Shown piece by piece: positions 1 through 12,297 of a stretch of DNA of 64,000 nucleotides (within the stretch, counting starts at the first letter, position 1; each line of letters begins with the position of its first letter). The notes under the pieces were generated by a model. That model had not been told where the DNA came from. It was given only the letters and a program-made list of their open reading frames with translations, and ran no database searches. This stretch comes from Larix kaempferi (lineage: Eukaryota > Streptophyta > Pinopsida > Pinales > Pinaceae): positions 16,568,501-16,632,500 of the forward strand of contig BSBM01000600.1 of assembly GCA_027924585.1 (NCBI GenBank), written 5' to 3'. Both the position numbers and the translations under genes were made by a program.

Positions 1-1112
1 GAAACTCCAGATTTTGTGGTATCATGATTGGGAAGTGGCAGACTTAGGCAGCGAGTCAACGAGTCCATTTCAAATTGGCAATTGTCAACGAGTCATCTTC
101 CATAAAGATGCTATAATTTAATTTCATCATTTCATCTGTCTGGATATTGTTGTTAGCTTTTCAAGGATAGTAACTTGTACCCTGCTTTGAGGTCAAAGAA
201 TTCATGCAGCAATGTGTCCCAACAGAGCATATGTTTCACTAATATTTCAGACCTCTGACGTGCATAAATGGTCTCTAGTAGCAAGCGTGCATTGTCGCCT
301 CATTTCTTGCTTTTGTCATGGCTATTTGCCACTGCCATTTATGATTGCCATCAATGACAACAATCTGTCATATATCTTTGCTGCCCTACCACTGCCATAT
401 TGCCAACATAAAGAAGTCTGAGCCTTTTTGTGGAGACATTGTAAATGTGTTGGCTTGAGAACATAAATAATTGCATTGGACAAAGGAATACAAATAGTAT
501 TCAAGGCTATCATAGGAAAATATAAGAAGAGTAAAGCATGTTATATAGGGATGAATAAAGTTGGCTCTATGCACCCAAATAGAGTTTTGGAACTTCTTGA
601 AGTTGGCACATTTTTGGAATATCAAGGCTTGTAATATTGAACCTCTTAAAAGAATATATTGAATAGCCATTAATGAGTTCATTTATCCCTTTCCAAATTG
701 CAGTTAGTCATATGATGGACCCATATAATGAATTGCCTTGTATTTTCACCCACTTGGTTGGTCAGGAGACTACGACATATGTTCCCAAGTATGTGTTGTA
801 TGTGTTACACTTCACTTTGTGATTGAATGTGTTTTTTAACTAGGAACAAATTACCTCAAATGAAATATCTCATCAACTTACAAATTTAACCAAATTTAAA
901 ATATTCTTTGTGATGGTCTAATTGGTATTTGCATTGGTTTTTTGTAATACTTTTGAAGCAATGAGCCCAAAAGAGAATCTTCTTTAGGAAATTGAACCAA
1001 TCCAATGTTGGTACCTAACTCTATTGAGACACAATTCCATTTCATTTTTATCATGTCCAAGATTATTTGTCAAGAAGTGTAGGCATATGTTGATAGGCAA
1101 GGGACCCAAAAT
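1..1112. other. intergenic DNA, no gene seen
   Basis: AT-rich sequence with only short chance reading frames (for example 212-421 on + and 386-682 on -), none with a recognisable motif or biased codon use. I see no splice-bounded exons or repeats here. It ends at the target duplication of the LTR element that follows. Confidence 0.6.
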
Positions 1113-1117
1113 GTGAC

Positions 1118-1386
1118 TGTTATATAAAAAATATAATAACATAACAATAATATATTTTAACAATTAATATTAATATTAATAACTAATAAACAATTACTAA
1201 TTAATAATTATTGAAGAGTCATGCCTTTACGTGAAAGGTCACGAATGGACTTATATAATTCCAAACCTTTGTAAATGAAAACATATCGAATATTTTATCT
1301 TATATATTTATATTATTATCAATTTATGGATCCATTGTCATATTTATGTTGGAGTTTTAATTAGGAGACAGATTCTCTCTGCTTCA
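1118..1386 (+). repeat. 5' LTR of the small non-autonomous element
   Basis: 269 bp, starting TGTTATAT and ending GCTTCA. It is very AT-rich at its 5' side (runs of TTAATATTAATA) and contains the segment GTCACGAATGGACTTATATA shared with the 3' copy. It differs from the 3' copy by scattered substitutions and small indels. Confidence 0.88.
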
Positions 1387-1487
1387 GTGGTATCATAGCC
1401 CCTTGGGTATTTCGCTGACTAATGGCTACTGGCCATAAATTCATCAGAGATTCTATGGATATTTGTCCTTGAACAAAATGCTGGACT

Positions 1488-2205
1488 GTGGCTATTCTCC
1501 CATTCCTCACCTGTAATTCACGTTCTCCTCCTCACGCCACCCCTGCACATTATTTCCCCCAACTTCTCCCTCTTGACGCATGCCTTTATCCATTCTCTGC
1601 CACTCCCCTCCATCTCCCGAAGTTCACCTCCCTGAATTCGTGCTGCGCTCTCCCATCTCTCCACAACTCTCCAATCACTGTGCTTTCTCTCTCCTCACCT
1701 GCCTCCCTCTACGTCAAACCTTCCTCGCCTTATTCCGAACTTACACCTCGTGCCTTCACTCTCGCTTGCCTCCATCCAACATCCTTCAACATGTTCCTCC
1801 CCTGTTCCATGGGAAGATGATCCTCCAATATTCCACAACGCTTCATTCCTTCCCATGCCCATGCTTATGCCCTACCTCCTCATAACCTACACCACCTCCC
1901 CCACTCAGGAAAACACCTCTCCACACCAGCTCCTTCCCACTCCACAATCTGTGTCTTCCTCTCATGTTCTCCCTTTCTTTGATCTACCCAATCTCATACT
2001 CCTCCCCTTCTTCATGTCACCACTACCTCCAAATAACCTCGACCCCGACACCGCCACTCTACTACACCAATCCGTGGATTTCCTTCTTCCTCCATGCCTA
2101 CACTCTCTGCACTCCCCAGCGCCATCCTCTCCCTCTCTCCATTGGGAACATCACTCACATCTATCCTACGTTGACCCACACACCCTCACATCAATGTTAC
2201 ATTAA
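1488..2205 (+). other. pyrimidine-rich leader of the small element
   Basis: The + strand is strikingly C/T-rich and G-poor for about 700 bp, unlike the AT-rich surroundings. All three + frames stay open for long stretches (1488-1820, 1580-1885, 1750-2205) and give Pro/Ser/Leu-rich translations. Simultaneous openness of overlapping frames is explained by composition (few G, so few TGA/TAG), so I read it as untranslated leader, not protein-coding. Confidence 0.6.
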
Positions 2206-2308
2206 TAATTATTATTATTTTGGAAAAAAAAGATAGAAAATATTAAAAGAAAATTTTGGAGGTTATTACACAATTCGTGCCAAGATCTATCATCGAAGTT
2301 GAGAATTC

Positions 2309-3120
2309 ATGGCGATTACAAAAGCAGAGTTACAATCACAGTTACAAGCAGCATTGGATCAACTAGAAAATTACAAAGCGACCAATAATTATCTACAATG
2401 CGAGATTGATAAGCAGAAGTTGATTAATATATTTCAAGAGCAAAGGAATCATACCGTAGAAATTCAAAATCAATTATTGGAAAAAAAAGGAATATTTCAC
2501 AAAATGTTATCAGATAAGGATGAGAAAATATCACAATTGAAAAGTATTAATCAAAACCTTGAAGACCAGATAAAAAAACAAAGAATGTCGAAGAATCACC
2601 ATATGGAAATGATAACGAAGTAGAAGAATAAATTAAATGCTTAAATCAGCTTGTCATGGACAAGGATAATGAATTGGCGCAAGTCCAGAGAAAGTTGGAA
2701 GGTCAAGAATCAAGGAATTGCTGCCTTCAACAATAGATTAGTGAACTCCAACAACAATATGACAACATTAAGAAGACGCATACGTTTGAGATTACAAAAA
2801 TAAAAAATATGTTATCAAGCAATATCGAAGAACTATTTCGACCATGAAATCATAATAAGACATTAATTACGAAAATAAAAAAGTTGAAACATAGTCGGAA
2901 GATGGAACACTCCAATCGAGACCTAGAAGGAAAAATACCAGAACAACAAGAAGAAAACTATCATCTGGAAAATATTAATCAAGAACTAGAGAAACAAATC
3001 GAGAAGTTTAAAGAGGAAAAAAAGTCGCAATACGAAACGTTCAAAAAGATTCAGAGTAATAACAATCTATTGGAGAGAAAAGTAGCACAAATCTAGAAGG
3101 AAGCATCCAGACTCTCCGGA
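2309..3120 (+). pseudogene. coiled-coil gag-like reading frame, broken
   Basis: Opens with ATG at 2309 and runs 104 codons to a stop at 2621-2623. Coding character continues after a frame change through about 2635-2850 and 2884-3096. The translation is rich in Lys, Glu, Gln and Asn with heptad spacing (for example DQLENYKATNNY and EEKKSQYETFKK), so a long coiled coil of roughly 270 codons is likely. Stops in the second frame fall where Gln would fit the pattern (LQQ-stop-ISELQQQ), suggesting CAG to TAG. No zinc knuckle is visible. By position (after leader, before purine tract) it is the element's gag-like or structural protein. Family not recognised. Confidence 0.55.
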
Positions 3121-3578
3121 AAACAAAGTCAAGTTGGGGAAGAAGAAATAAATACAAATTCAGTCTTCGTCATAGTTCAAAAAGAATTCAATCCAGCAGA
3201 AAAACAAACAAGAAGAATTCCTTATTGACACCCCAATTATAAACGTCATTTTGTCCAATGACATGGTCAAAATGAACATACACAAAGAAGTTATGATGTC
3301 AGACAAGCAAGAACATCAAATCAACATACTAAGCAACAAACGAGAAGATTCATCCCACAAGGCGATAAAATAAATATGATGAAGATAGATCTCAGATGGA
3401 CCACATCAGAAATGATGTGACATTTTTTCTTTGGAATTCGTAATTCCTATCATCTCGTTTCGTCAAGTGTCACAAGTACTAGGAAAAAGATCGAAGGACA
3501 ACATTATAACCAAGAAATCAGACGTAAACCTTGTCTTCAATATGCTTTGAGGACAAAGCTTCCTTAAGGGGAAGGCAA

Positions 3579-3854
3579 TATTATATAAAAAATAATAATA
3601 ACATAACAATAATATATTTTAACAATTAATATTAATATTAATATTAAGAACTAATGAACAATTAATAATTAATAATTACTGAAGACTCATGCCTTTATGT
3701 GAAAAGTCACGAATGGACTTATATAAGCCAAAACCTTTGTAAATGAAAACATAACGAATATTTTATCTTATATATTTATATTATTATCCATTTATGGAGT
3801 CGTTGTCATATTTATGTTGGAAGTTTACTTAGGAGATGGATTCTCTCCGCTTCA
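3579..3854 (+). repeat. 3' LTR of the small non-autonomous element
   Basis: 276 bp copy of 1118-1386, ending CGCTTCA and followed by the second GTGAC target copy. The first two bases are TA instead of TG. Confidence 0.88.
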
Positions 3855-3859
3855 GTGAC

Positions 3860-4650
3860 CATGGAAGCAAATGCCTTTCTTTTCATAAGAGAATAATATA
3901 TTTTGGAAGAAATTCATACAAACATTAGACTATATGCATTTTAGGGGAAAATTCCTTTCTCAATTCTTTTGCAATAGGTTAATCTTGATTAAATCTTGTA
4001 GATAGTATAAAAAATGGTTTGTGTTCTTCAATCAAGAACAAGAAAATTCAATTAATCTCTTTACCTTTAAATTGTATTGGATGTTCAATTAGAGTATAGC
4101 AAGTTTTGTAGAAATTTCTCAAGTTTGCAATACATTTTATTTAAAGGAAGTTGAGGTTGTTATAGAGAACTATGTGAGCACCTTAGCTAGGTACCTTGGT
4201 GAATCGATAGATAGGGTCATTTAAATGTGATATTTGATGATTGAAACTCATATCAACATTTTTTAGGAAACATAGAAGCCTTTATCCCTATGTTGATCAA
4301 AATAGAAGACAATGAAAAAATAGATGCTATTTTCATGATTTAAAGAGGCTTGCACTCAGTAGAAAAAGGGATCAAGTGTAGCCAGTAATGATCAACAAGG
4401 ATTGTTTCCTAGATAGTTTAGGAGATATGTACTGATTTGGGAGTTCAAGGAGGTAGAATTCAGAAGGAGCATGAAGTAGGGAAGGCAAAGTGATGACTTG
4501 TTAAGGTTTGTTATGGACATGTTTGTTGCGGCTACATATTGTGTGATTAGATGTGAATCATACCTTAATAATTTCATGGTGAGGAATTAGGGGAGACATA
4601 AATTTTACCAATCTTAAAGTGCACATCTAAGGATTAAAAAAAAAAAATTC
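3860..4650. other. intergenic DNA, no gene seen
   Basis: AT-rich DNA with no supported reading frame on either strand. It ends in an A-run near 4631-4642. Confidence 0.5.
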
Positions 4651-4654
4651 CTCA

Positions 4655-5090
4655 ATACCATCACATATCCGACGACAACTCAACTAGCTCCGACGAGGTT
4701 TCTATACCTCTGATGACAAATGTCGTCATATTTTGGTGTGGGGTTGTGGTCCAAATATATCCGTTAATCAACTACTTATTTTTCGGATATTCGATGTAGA
4801 TAGGTCGGTTAATCGACGAGACATTTGTCGGATATTCGATGTTTATTAGGTCGGTTAATTGACTACTAATGTGTTGGTTATTCGACATACCTTAGGTCGG
4901 CTATCTGACCTTTTGGTAAGTCGATGTTGTCGGATATACGACACATTTCTCATTGGTGAATCGACGTATTGATTAAAATAAATGCACAGGTTTTTTCGAC
5001 GAGATGTTTTCAGTTATTTGACCAAGCGTTGTTACTATTTGATATTCGACGAAGTTTTAACGACATTTTAAAAAAGAATACTTTGTCGGA
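4655..5090. repeat. degenerate repeat patch rich in CpG-containing motifs
   Basis: Variants of GTCGGATATTCGATG and GGTCGGTTAATCGAC recur many times, with TCGAC, ATTCGA and CGACGA words, in an otherwise CpG-poor region. The copies are too irregular to assign one period. Relation to the exon-like segments just downstream is unknown. Confidence 0.5.
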
Positions 5091-5186
5091 TTTTAGATGG
5101 AGTGTTATCGAAATTCAAACAAATATGCCATCATATTTTGGGTTCAAATTTACCTGTTCCATGAATAGGTCTCATTATACTTAGCT

Positions 5187-6500
5187 AAACATATTTATGC
5201 ATAGTTCATATTACACATGCATCCAGATTACACAAGTGTGTTGTCGTTGTTCTATGGTGTCGGGCGTGGATGCACATATCAACGTCCATGGGAATGTAGA
5301 TACCCTGCTGCTATACAACCTCCTTTTCGATTAAATTATGTCCCTAGTAAGAGGTTACTATGGGCCGAGGATGTAGCCGAGCCATTGCAACTTGTAATTG
5401 AGACATGTTCTTTGATGGAGGGTGTCATCCACACTGCATTGGGTCCTGCTACCATTTCTATGCCTGAGGAGAGGTCCATACCACCCCTAGACCTACATAG
5501 TATGATTTGCTATGGATGGAATACTTGGATATTCGGTTCCTTGACTATGAGTCTCTAGTTTCATATGCTCTAGATGCCCGAGACTCTTAGTTACGTCTGT
5601 ATCAGAGATCCAGGTTATCATAGACACAATATGTATATATTTATGTACTTAATTTTTTTATTATACGCCATTAAATAATCATATGTAATTTATGTAATGT
5701 ATCTAAAATAATCAATTGAGTAATATTGATTTTTTTTTATTTCTCCATGTAGAGGACTAAATTTATGGATTCACTTTGTTCCACTTCTCCGTTGCTTTTA
5801 TAGGAAACCATTTCCCCGGATGATGTCCCCATGGTACATATGCTAGTTCCTTCATTCTAACCTTCTAAGTTACATACATGCATATAATTGCAATTATTTT
5901 ATTGTAACTTTTGTCTTGTCCATTGCTCAAATTGTATAGGGAAGAGGTAAGGGGATTGAACAGGAGCAGGATATGTTGCAGTCTCCTCTGTGGTTTGATC
6001 ATCAACCGTTAGTTGATGAGGTACTATAACTTATTTTTCAATACAATATAGAATTCAAGTTGATGTTTAATTTATAATGCTTATTTATTATTCTTTTACT
6101 GATTATATGCATTATGTCACCATACATAGGCTCATGTACAATTGGAAATCAATGCTCTAGTGATGTTCAAAGATGAGTGGGAAAGGTTGATTCAACATCA
6201 TACTGGTGAGGGCCCATTGACTTAATATTGTCCTGGAGATGCCACATGAGACGATTTGGAAAATATCACCATGGACTCGAGCTAGGTTAGTTGATCCATC
6301 CACTTAAAATTTTATAAATATGTCTTCTTATAGATTTAAGTATATTATTTAAATCTAGAACTAGCTTACAAAGTTCAAAATTTTAATTTTTGCATTTCAA
6401 GTATTTATAAAACATTTTCGATCACATGTCGTCCCCACACTAGGGTCATGGTGCAGGAGGTACTAGTGGTGGGGATGACCACACAACCTATCAAGGTATT
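5187..6500 (+). pseudogene. decayed multi-exon gene of unknown family
   Basis: A first block (about 5217-5640) reads YGVGRGCTYQRPWECRYP and then WAEDVAEPLQLVIETC before a TAG at 5556-5558. Further exon-like segments follow, bounded by AG...GT: 5753-5833 (after a long T-rich tract ending TGTAG), 5940-6020, 6130-6285, and 6444 to about 6497. The three middle segments are 81, 81 and 156 nt, all multiples of three, and all read in phase 0. Their few stops are consistent with C-to-T changes (for example T-stop-YCPGDAT with TAA for CAA, and a TGA for CGA). The last segment is Gly-rich (GHGAGGTSGGDDH). Intervening DNA is AT-rich. I do not recognise the family; a transposon-borne gene is possible. 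Exon limits are inferred. Confidence 0.45.
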
Positions 6501-6638
6501 GGTCCCCATATTAGATGGAACTTGTTCATGTTTTTCACTATTTTTATTGTTATGTACACATATACACTATTACTTTTTAATAAACTTGATGGATTATTTC
6601 GTATCATATTTTTTCTCCATGGATATATGATGTCACTA

Positions 6639-6915
6639 TGTTTATGTTGACATGAGTCATTTATCTTACGTTTATGTTTATGTGGATGTGTGTACACATT
6701 ATTTATCTTTATTAAGTATGTTTATGTTTATGAACATGTGTATGTTAACTTTATGTTATGTTTATGTCGATGAATGCACATGTTATTTATGTTTATGTTT
6801 ATGTCGACGAGTGTATACATGTTATTTATCTTATGTTCATGTACGTTATTTATGTTACTTGGATGAGTGTATACATGTTATTTATATTACGTTAATGTAT
6901 GTTATTTATGTTATA
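6639..6915. repeat. degenerate minisatellite, about 60-bp unit
   Basis: Successive units contain GAGTGTATACATGTTATTTAT and TTTATGTTTATGT words. Two neighbouring copies of GATGAGTGTATACATG and relatives lie about 60 bp apart. The repeat gives chance open frames on both strands that I do not annotate. Confidence 0.6.
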
Positions 6916-7101
6916 TCATTTCAACAAATTTATACTTGGACTAAATATGTTCTCAAACAAGTTTTGTAAAATTGTACTTTACATCAAAAACTGTTCTTAA
7001 GTTTCGTTTTCTCTCCCAACTATAGTTTCCTTGTTTTTTTTTCTTTTCTTGACACAACAAATAGACACAAAGTTGCTCTGGACAATGTACATGTTTAATA
7101 G

Positions 7102-7671
7102 TGTTGATGTATTTGTAACTTCGGAAGATATTCACTTGTATATTGTATGTATTACATTTGTACTTTATTGTATCCCCAACAGAGATGTATTATTCCTCTG
7201 AATGGAAGTGTCGTCATTTGTATTTGCAAGTGTCGTAACTTATATTTGTTGGGTTATTAGACCACCTTGGTGGGGTCATCCCTGTATGAGTCATGTAGAT
7301 GGGTTATTAGGCTTCCTTAGGAAGTTGGCCCAATTAGGGTTAAAGGAAAGTTAAGTTAATGTATAAATAGAGAGTGTGACTCTCTCATTCTATTCATTAA
7401 CTCACTCATCCAACTTGCATAGTTGAGAGAGAGGAGTGCACACAAGTGGAGGAGGAGTAGCTGCTGAAGACATCAATCTTTTGGGGTTTGATCTTTGTGA
7501 TCTTTGTATTGGTGCTCATTCTATCTCTGAGGAAGTTGTGGGGTTTTTCACCTTCCTGGTTTTCCCCGAGGAAACTCTGTGTATCTTGTGTTTATGATTG
7601 TTATGTTGTGCATGTTATCCTCTTAGTAGGATCCTAGATAATACTTGAATGAAATTATTAGAATTCTAACA
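7102..7671 (+). repeat. 5' LTR of the 7.1-kb copia
   Basis: 570 bp, TGTTGATG to CTAACA. It contains a TATAAATA box at 7362-7369 in the right position for an LTR promoter, followed by a CT-rich stretch with GAGTGTGACTCTCTCATTC. Confidence 0.93.
7362..7369 (+). promoter_or_regulatory. TATA box in copia 5' LTR
   Basis: TATAAATA about 310 bp before the LTR end. The same box is kept in the 3' LTR at 13504-13511. Confidence 0.6.
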
Positions 7672-8277
7672 TGGTATCGGAGCAGGACTAAGAAGAAGAC
7701 ATTGTGCAACTGCGGAAGCTAGGGATTCTTAATTTTTGGGTTTCTCTCCACAGATCATCAAAGGAAGGAGGCTAGGCTGACTCTCCTAGAAAGGGCGCAT
7801 CTTTCTATCGAAACATTATTCAATTCTGAGCACTTTCAGTTTTTGTCCTATCACTACTGCGGGAAATTAAGGTTTCTGCAAAAGCTGGAATTTTTGGAAT
7901 CTGAGACCACGGTTGGATGCTCCTCAAAAAAATTGAATTTTAGAGACCAAGGTGGAACGTTTTGGTTGGGAAGAACCCCGGGCTCTATCAAACCCTAATT
8001 CAGGATTTTGACCAGAAAACCAGATTTTGAGAGAAACTGCAGATCCGAAAGTTTCAAAGTCAATTTTGAGGGGTCAAATTTTGGAGATTTCAAAATTGAA
8101 GTATACTAGCTTGATCATCTCAGCAAGGCGCATCTTTCCATCCAATCAAAAGTTTGAAATTCAAATTTTGAATTTGTAGGGTTTCTCTGACAAACCCTAA
8201 TCCAGATCCAGATCCAGTTTCAACAAATCAAGTGGTAAGACCTAAATATTTTATTTCCACTTGAGTTTCTCATTAAG
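7672..8277 (+). other. copia leader between primer site and gag start
   Basis: About 600 bp with no long open frame. It begins with the initiator-Met primer site TGGTATCGGAGC and ends at the gag ATG at 8278. The phrase GGCGCATCTTTC occurs twice (about 7795 and 8125). Confidence 0.7.
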
Positions 8278-11200
8278 ATGTCTCACCACACCAAGCTTGA
8301 GGATAAGCTTGAAGGGGCTAATAACTTCCAAGCATGGAAGTATAGGATTGGGTTAATCCTAGAAGAGAATGAATTGGACACCTACATAAGTGAAGAGGTT
8401 CCAGTTCCAGAGGGAAATGAGGCTAAGGCATTACATAAGAATAACTTGGTCAAGGCCAAGAGAATCATTGCAGATCCTATCAAAGACCATCTCATACCTC
8501 ATGTGTCTTCTCTAAAGACACCGAAGGATATGTTTGACTCCTTGACCAAGTTGTTTGAAGGAAAGAATATAAATCGGAAGATGACACTGCAAAACCAATT
8601 GAAAGGTGTAAAGATACAGAATGGAGAGACCATTCAATCCTACTTTACTAAGGTCTCTCAAATCAAAGAACAACTTGAAGTTGTGGATGAAGTAGTGGAT
8701 AATGGAGAAATTGTGATGACCACTTTGAATGGCCTACCTAGGTCATGGGGCTCCTTCATCCAAGGAATCTATGAAAGAAAGAAATTGATCTCTTTCAGTA
8801 GACTATGGGAGGAATGCTTACAAGAAGAAGCTAGGCTTGTGGCCCGAGAAGAAAAGATGGGAATTGAAGGCCAAGCTCTCACAGCTCACACCAGGAGAAG
8901 TAAGTTCAAGAGGGAGCAACCTCATCACAAGAAATCTTCGTACCACCATCAAAGGGAGAAGAAATATATGAGATGCTTCATATGTGATGAGAAGGGACAC
9001 TTTGCCTCAGAATGTCCCAAGAAAATAAAAGGCTTCAACAACAACAACAACAAGAACAATAAGAAGAGATATCATGCTCATGCTGCTGAGGATGATGAAC
9101 CTCCTAGAAAGAAGACTAAGGAAGAAAGTGGAGACTCTTCAAGTGATGAAGAATATGTTCTAATCTCTGCTCTCACAGGTACTGTTACACATGGGTGTAA
9201 TGATTGTCTTATTGATAGTGGGTCTTCCAAACATATGACAGGATTTAAAGAATCTCTTATGGACCTATCTGAACATGAGTCACCTCATAAGGTGAAACTT
9301 GGGGATGACTATCAATACCCAATAAAAGGAAGTGGTGAAGCCTCCTACAAATTAGACTCTGGGAAGTCTTTAAAGATGCAAGATGTTCTATATGTACCTG
9401 GACTTAAGAAGAATCTTCTCTCCATATCATCTTTGGATGCAAAAGGGATGAGAGTTGCATTTGTGGATGGCCAAGTACTTATGTGGCCAAAAGGTAAGAC
9501 CATAGATGATGCAGTAGTGATTGGAGAGCAAGAGGGAGGATTGAACAAATTGAAAAGACAACCTGAACAAGCCATGGTACATGAATCCATGGAGCCAAGT
9601 GAACTTTGGCATAGAAGGATTGCACATGTGCACTATAAAGCACTACCAATTGCAAGAAAAGCAGTAGAAGGTCTTCCTAAAATCCAGTCAAAGCATGAGG
9701 GTGTCTGCAAAGGATGTGCAAAAGGAAAGAACACAAAGAAGGAATTTCCAAGCAGTGAAAGCAAGGAATTTTGGAAATTATCCACTCTGATGTATGTGGT
9801 CCAATGTCATCCAGTTCTCTGAGTGGGTATGTATATTATGTTTCTTTCATTGATGATTTCTCTAGGAATACTTGGGGTTTATTTCTTGAAGAACAAAGAT
9901 GAAGTGTTTGATAATTTCAAGGAATTCAAAGCCTTGATAGAAAACCAAACTGATAAGAAGATCAAGACCTTTAGATTCGACAATGGCAGAGAATTCACTT
10001 AAGGGGACTTCAAGAAGTTATGCAGTGATTTAGGGATTAAGAGGGAGTTGACCACTTCATACAATCCACAACAGAATGGAGTTGTAGAAAGGAAGAATAG
10101 AAATATCATGGAAGTAGCATGGGCAATGCTTCATGACCAAGATCTGCCTATGCATCTATGGGAAGAAGCAGCGAGGACAGCTGTATATGTACATAACAAA
10201 ACACCACACAGGATACTTGACAACAAGACACCAAAAGAAGATTTCTCTGGTAAGAAACCAGAAGTTAGCCATCTCAGGATATTTGGCTATCCAGTATACA
10301 CACATGTTCCAAGAGAAAAGAGGACAAAGCTAGATCCTTCAGGAAAGAAGGTTATATTCATGAGTTACAGTAAAAATTCAAAAGCATACAGAATCTACTT
10401 TCCAGGGTTCAAGAAGATTGACATCAACAAGGATGTGACTTTTGATGAAGACTCAACATACATCAAATCGAGGAAGCAACCTGTTGAAGACAATGAAGAA
10501 CCAAGAGTACCCAGAATACAAGACACCACCATTAACAAAGCAACTCCAAAAAAGGATTGTGAAATAGAAGATCCACAAGAGCCTATAGATCCACCTCGTG
10601 AGAAGAACTCTCACAAGAGGAAACCAGCATGGGCAAGATAGCTCATCAAAGATGTAGAGAGGTATGGTGTTCCAGAAGAGGAACACAGAGAAATAAAAAG
10701 AACAAGGTCACACACCAGCTATGTAGCCTTACTATGTGACATAATGGACAAAGAACCTTCCAGTTATGAAGAAGCGGCATAAAAGAAATAATGGAAGGAG
10801 GCAATGGTCGAGGAATACAAGTCGATCATGAAGAATGATGTTTGGGATGTGGTCCCAAGACCAGAAGGGAAGTCTATTGTGACTTCCAAATGGATCTACA
10901 AGATCAAGCATGCTGCAGATGGTAGCATAGAGAAATACAAGGCAAGGTTTGTGGCTCGTGGCTTCTCCCAGAAAGAAGGGATAGATTATGAAGAGACCTT
11001 TGCACCTGTAGCCAGATACACTTCCATTAGAGCAGTACTTGCTCTAGCTGTAGTGATGAAGTGGAAGATACATTAGATGGATGTCAAGACAACTTTCTTG
11101 AATGGTGTAGTCGAAGAGGAAGTGTATGTGGAGCAGCCACTTAGATTTGTGACACATGACAGGGAGTCACATGTTTGCAAATTAAAGAAAGCCTTATACG

Positions 11201-12297
11201 GTTTGAAACAAGCACCCAGGACATGGTACGACAGGATTGACAGCTTCCTGACTAGTTTGGGATTTACCACAAGTAAAGCGGATTCCAACCTTTACTACAA
11301 GGTTGAGGAAGGCAATCCAGTGATACTCCTAGTGTATGTGGATGACCTATTTGTGATAGGTGAGGATAGGTTGATTGTTGACATAGAGAGGAAGCTTTCT
11401 TCCAAGTTTGAGATGAAGGACCTGGGTATGATGCATTACTTTCTAGGTATGGAGGTGTGGCAGAGTGCAGATGGAATCTTCCTTGGACAAGGGAAGTATG
11501 CAGTAGAGATCCTAAAGTGGTTCGGGATGATGGACTACAAGGCCATGGCCACACCTATGGCATTGAACCTGAATCTATTGAGTGATGCTTCATCAGAGTT
11601 GGTTGATCCCACGATGTATTGTCAGATGATTGGGTCCTTGATGTACTTGACTAACACGAGACCAAAAATTTTCTTTGCTGTGAACACCTTGAGCTAGTTC
11701 CTGACGGATCCTAGACATGTTCACTTGATTGTTGTAAAGCATATTCTGAGGTACCTGAAGGGTACGGTTGATGATGGGCTCAAGTATGATGCGAATCAAA
11801 AGTTTAACTTGGAGGGTTATGTTGATTCTGATTGGGCAGGCAGTGCAGAAGATAGGAAGAGCACTTCGGGGTGCTGCTTCAGTATGGGATTAGGTATGAT
11901 CTCTTGGTTTAGTAGGAAGCAATATTGTGTAGCACTGAGTACAGCCGAAGTAGAGTATGTCGTATCTTGTTCAGCTAGTTGTGAGGTAGTATGGATAAGG
12001 AAGCTACTATCTGACTTGTTTGATCTCTAGTTGGATGCTACTTGTATCTTCCGTGATAATGAGAGTTGTGTGAAGTTGTCTGAGAACTCGATGTTCCATG
12101 ACAATTCGAAGCACATCGAGATCAAGTATCACTATATCAGGGATATGGTGGAGAGAGGAGCAGTGAAGCTCCTGTATGTTGCGACGGACGAGCAGATAAC
12201 ATATGTGTTGACCAAACCACTAGCTAGGGTGAAGTTTGAGTACTTCAAAGAGAGGCTTGGTGTTCTTCAGATTGAAGATACTTCTAGGAGGAAGTAA
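8278..12297 (+). pseudogene. copia gag-pol polyprotein, several stops and frameshifts
   Basis: Gag starts at 8278 (MSHHTKLEDKLEGANNF). A CCHC knuckle CFICDEKGHFASEC begins at 8974 (residue about 233), and the protease motif LIDSGSSKHMT has its Asp at 9214. The pre-integrase HHCC region (LWHRRIAH...CKGC) is at about 9604-9720. The frame is lost near 9765 and again near 9880 within the integrase core (FIDDFSRN), then resumes through DNGREF, PQQNGVVERKNR, the reverse transcriptase box YVDD (11335-11346) and RNase H (DSDWAGSAEDRKSTSG). Stops interrupt near 10000, 10639, 10780, 11074, 11695 and 12028. Most replace a Gln expected in this family (CAG or CAA to TAG or TAA). The active-site residues themselves are kept. 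The longest intact piece is 514 codons. Confidence 0.92.

Larger units (their letters stand above)
1118..3854 (+). mobile_element. small non-autonomous LTR retrotransposon with coiled-coil gag-like relic
   Basis: Two direct LTRs (1118-1386 and 3579-3854) bound the element. The 5-bp target duplication GTGAC is perfect (1113-1117 and 3855-3859). A primer-binding site TGGTATCATAGCCC (1388-1401) follows the 5' LTR and matches the 3' end of initiator-Met tRNA with one change. A purine tract (AAGGGGAAGGCAA, about 3566-3578) precedes the 3' LTR. The 2.2-kb interior has a strongly C/T-biased leader and then a coiled-coil reading frame, but no protease, reverse transcriptase or integrase motif. It is therefore a TRIM/LARD-like element that would need enzymes from another element. 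The 3' LTR starts TA rather than TG, a mutated terminus. Confidence 0.88.

Noticed and set aside
1488-2205. Overlapping Pro/Ser/Leu-rich open frames on the + strand
   Set aside because: All frames are open together because the strand is poor in G. No motif, no start context and no codon bias distinguish one frame.
6491-6969. Tyr/Val/Cys-rich frame with repeated YVYVD-like words
   Set aside because: It is the translation of the TTTATGTTTATGT minisatellite, not a protein family.
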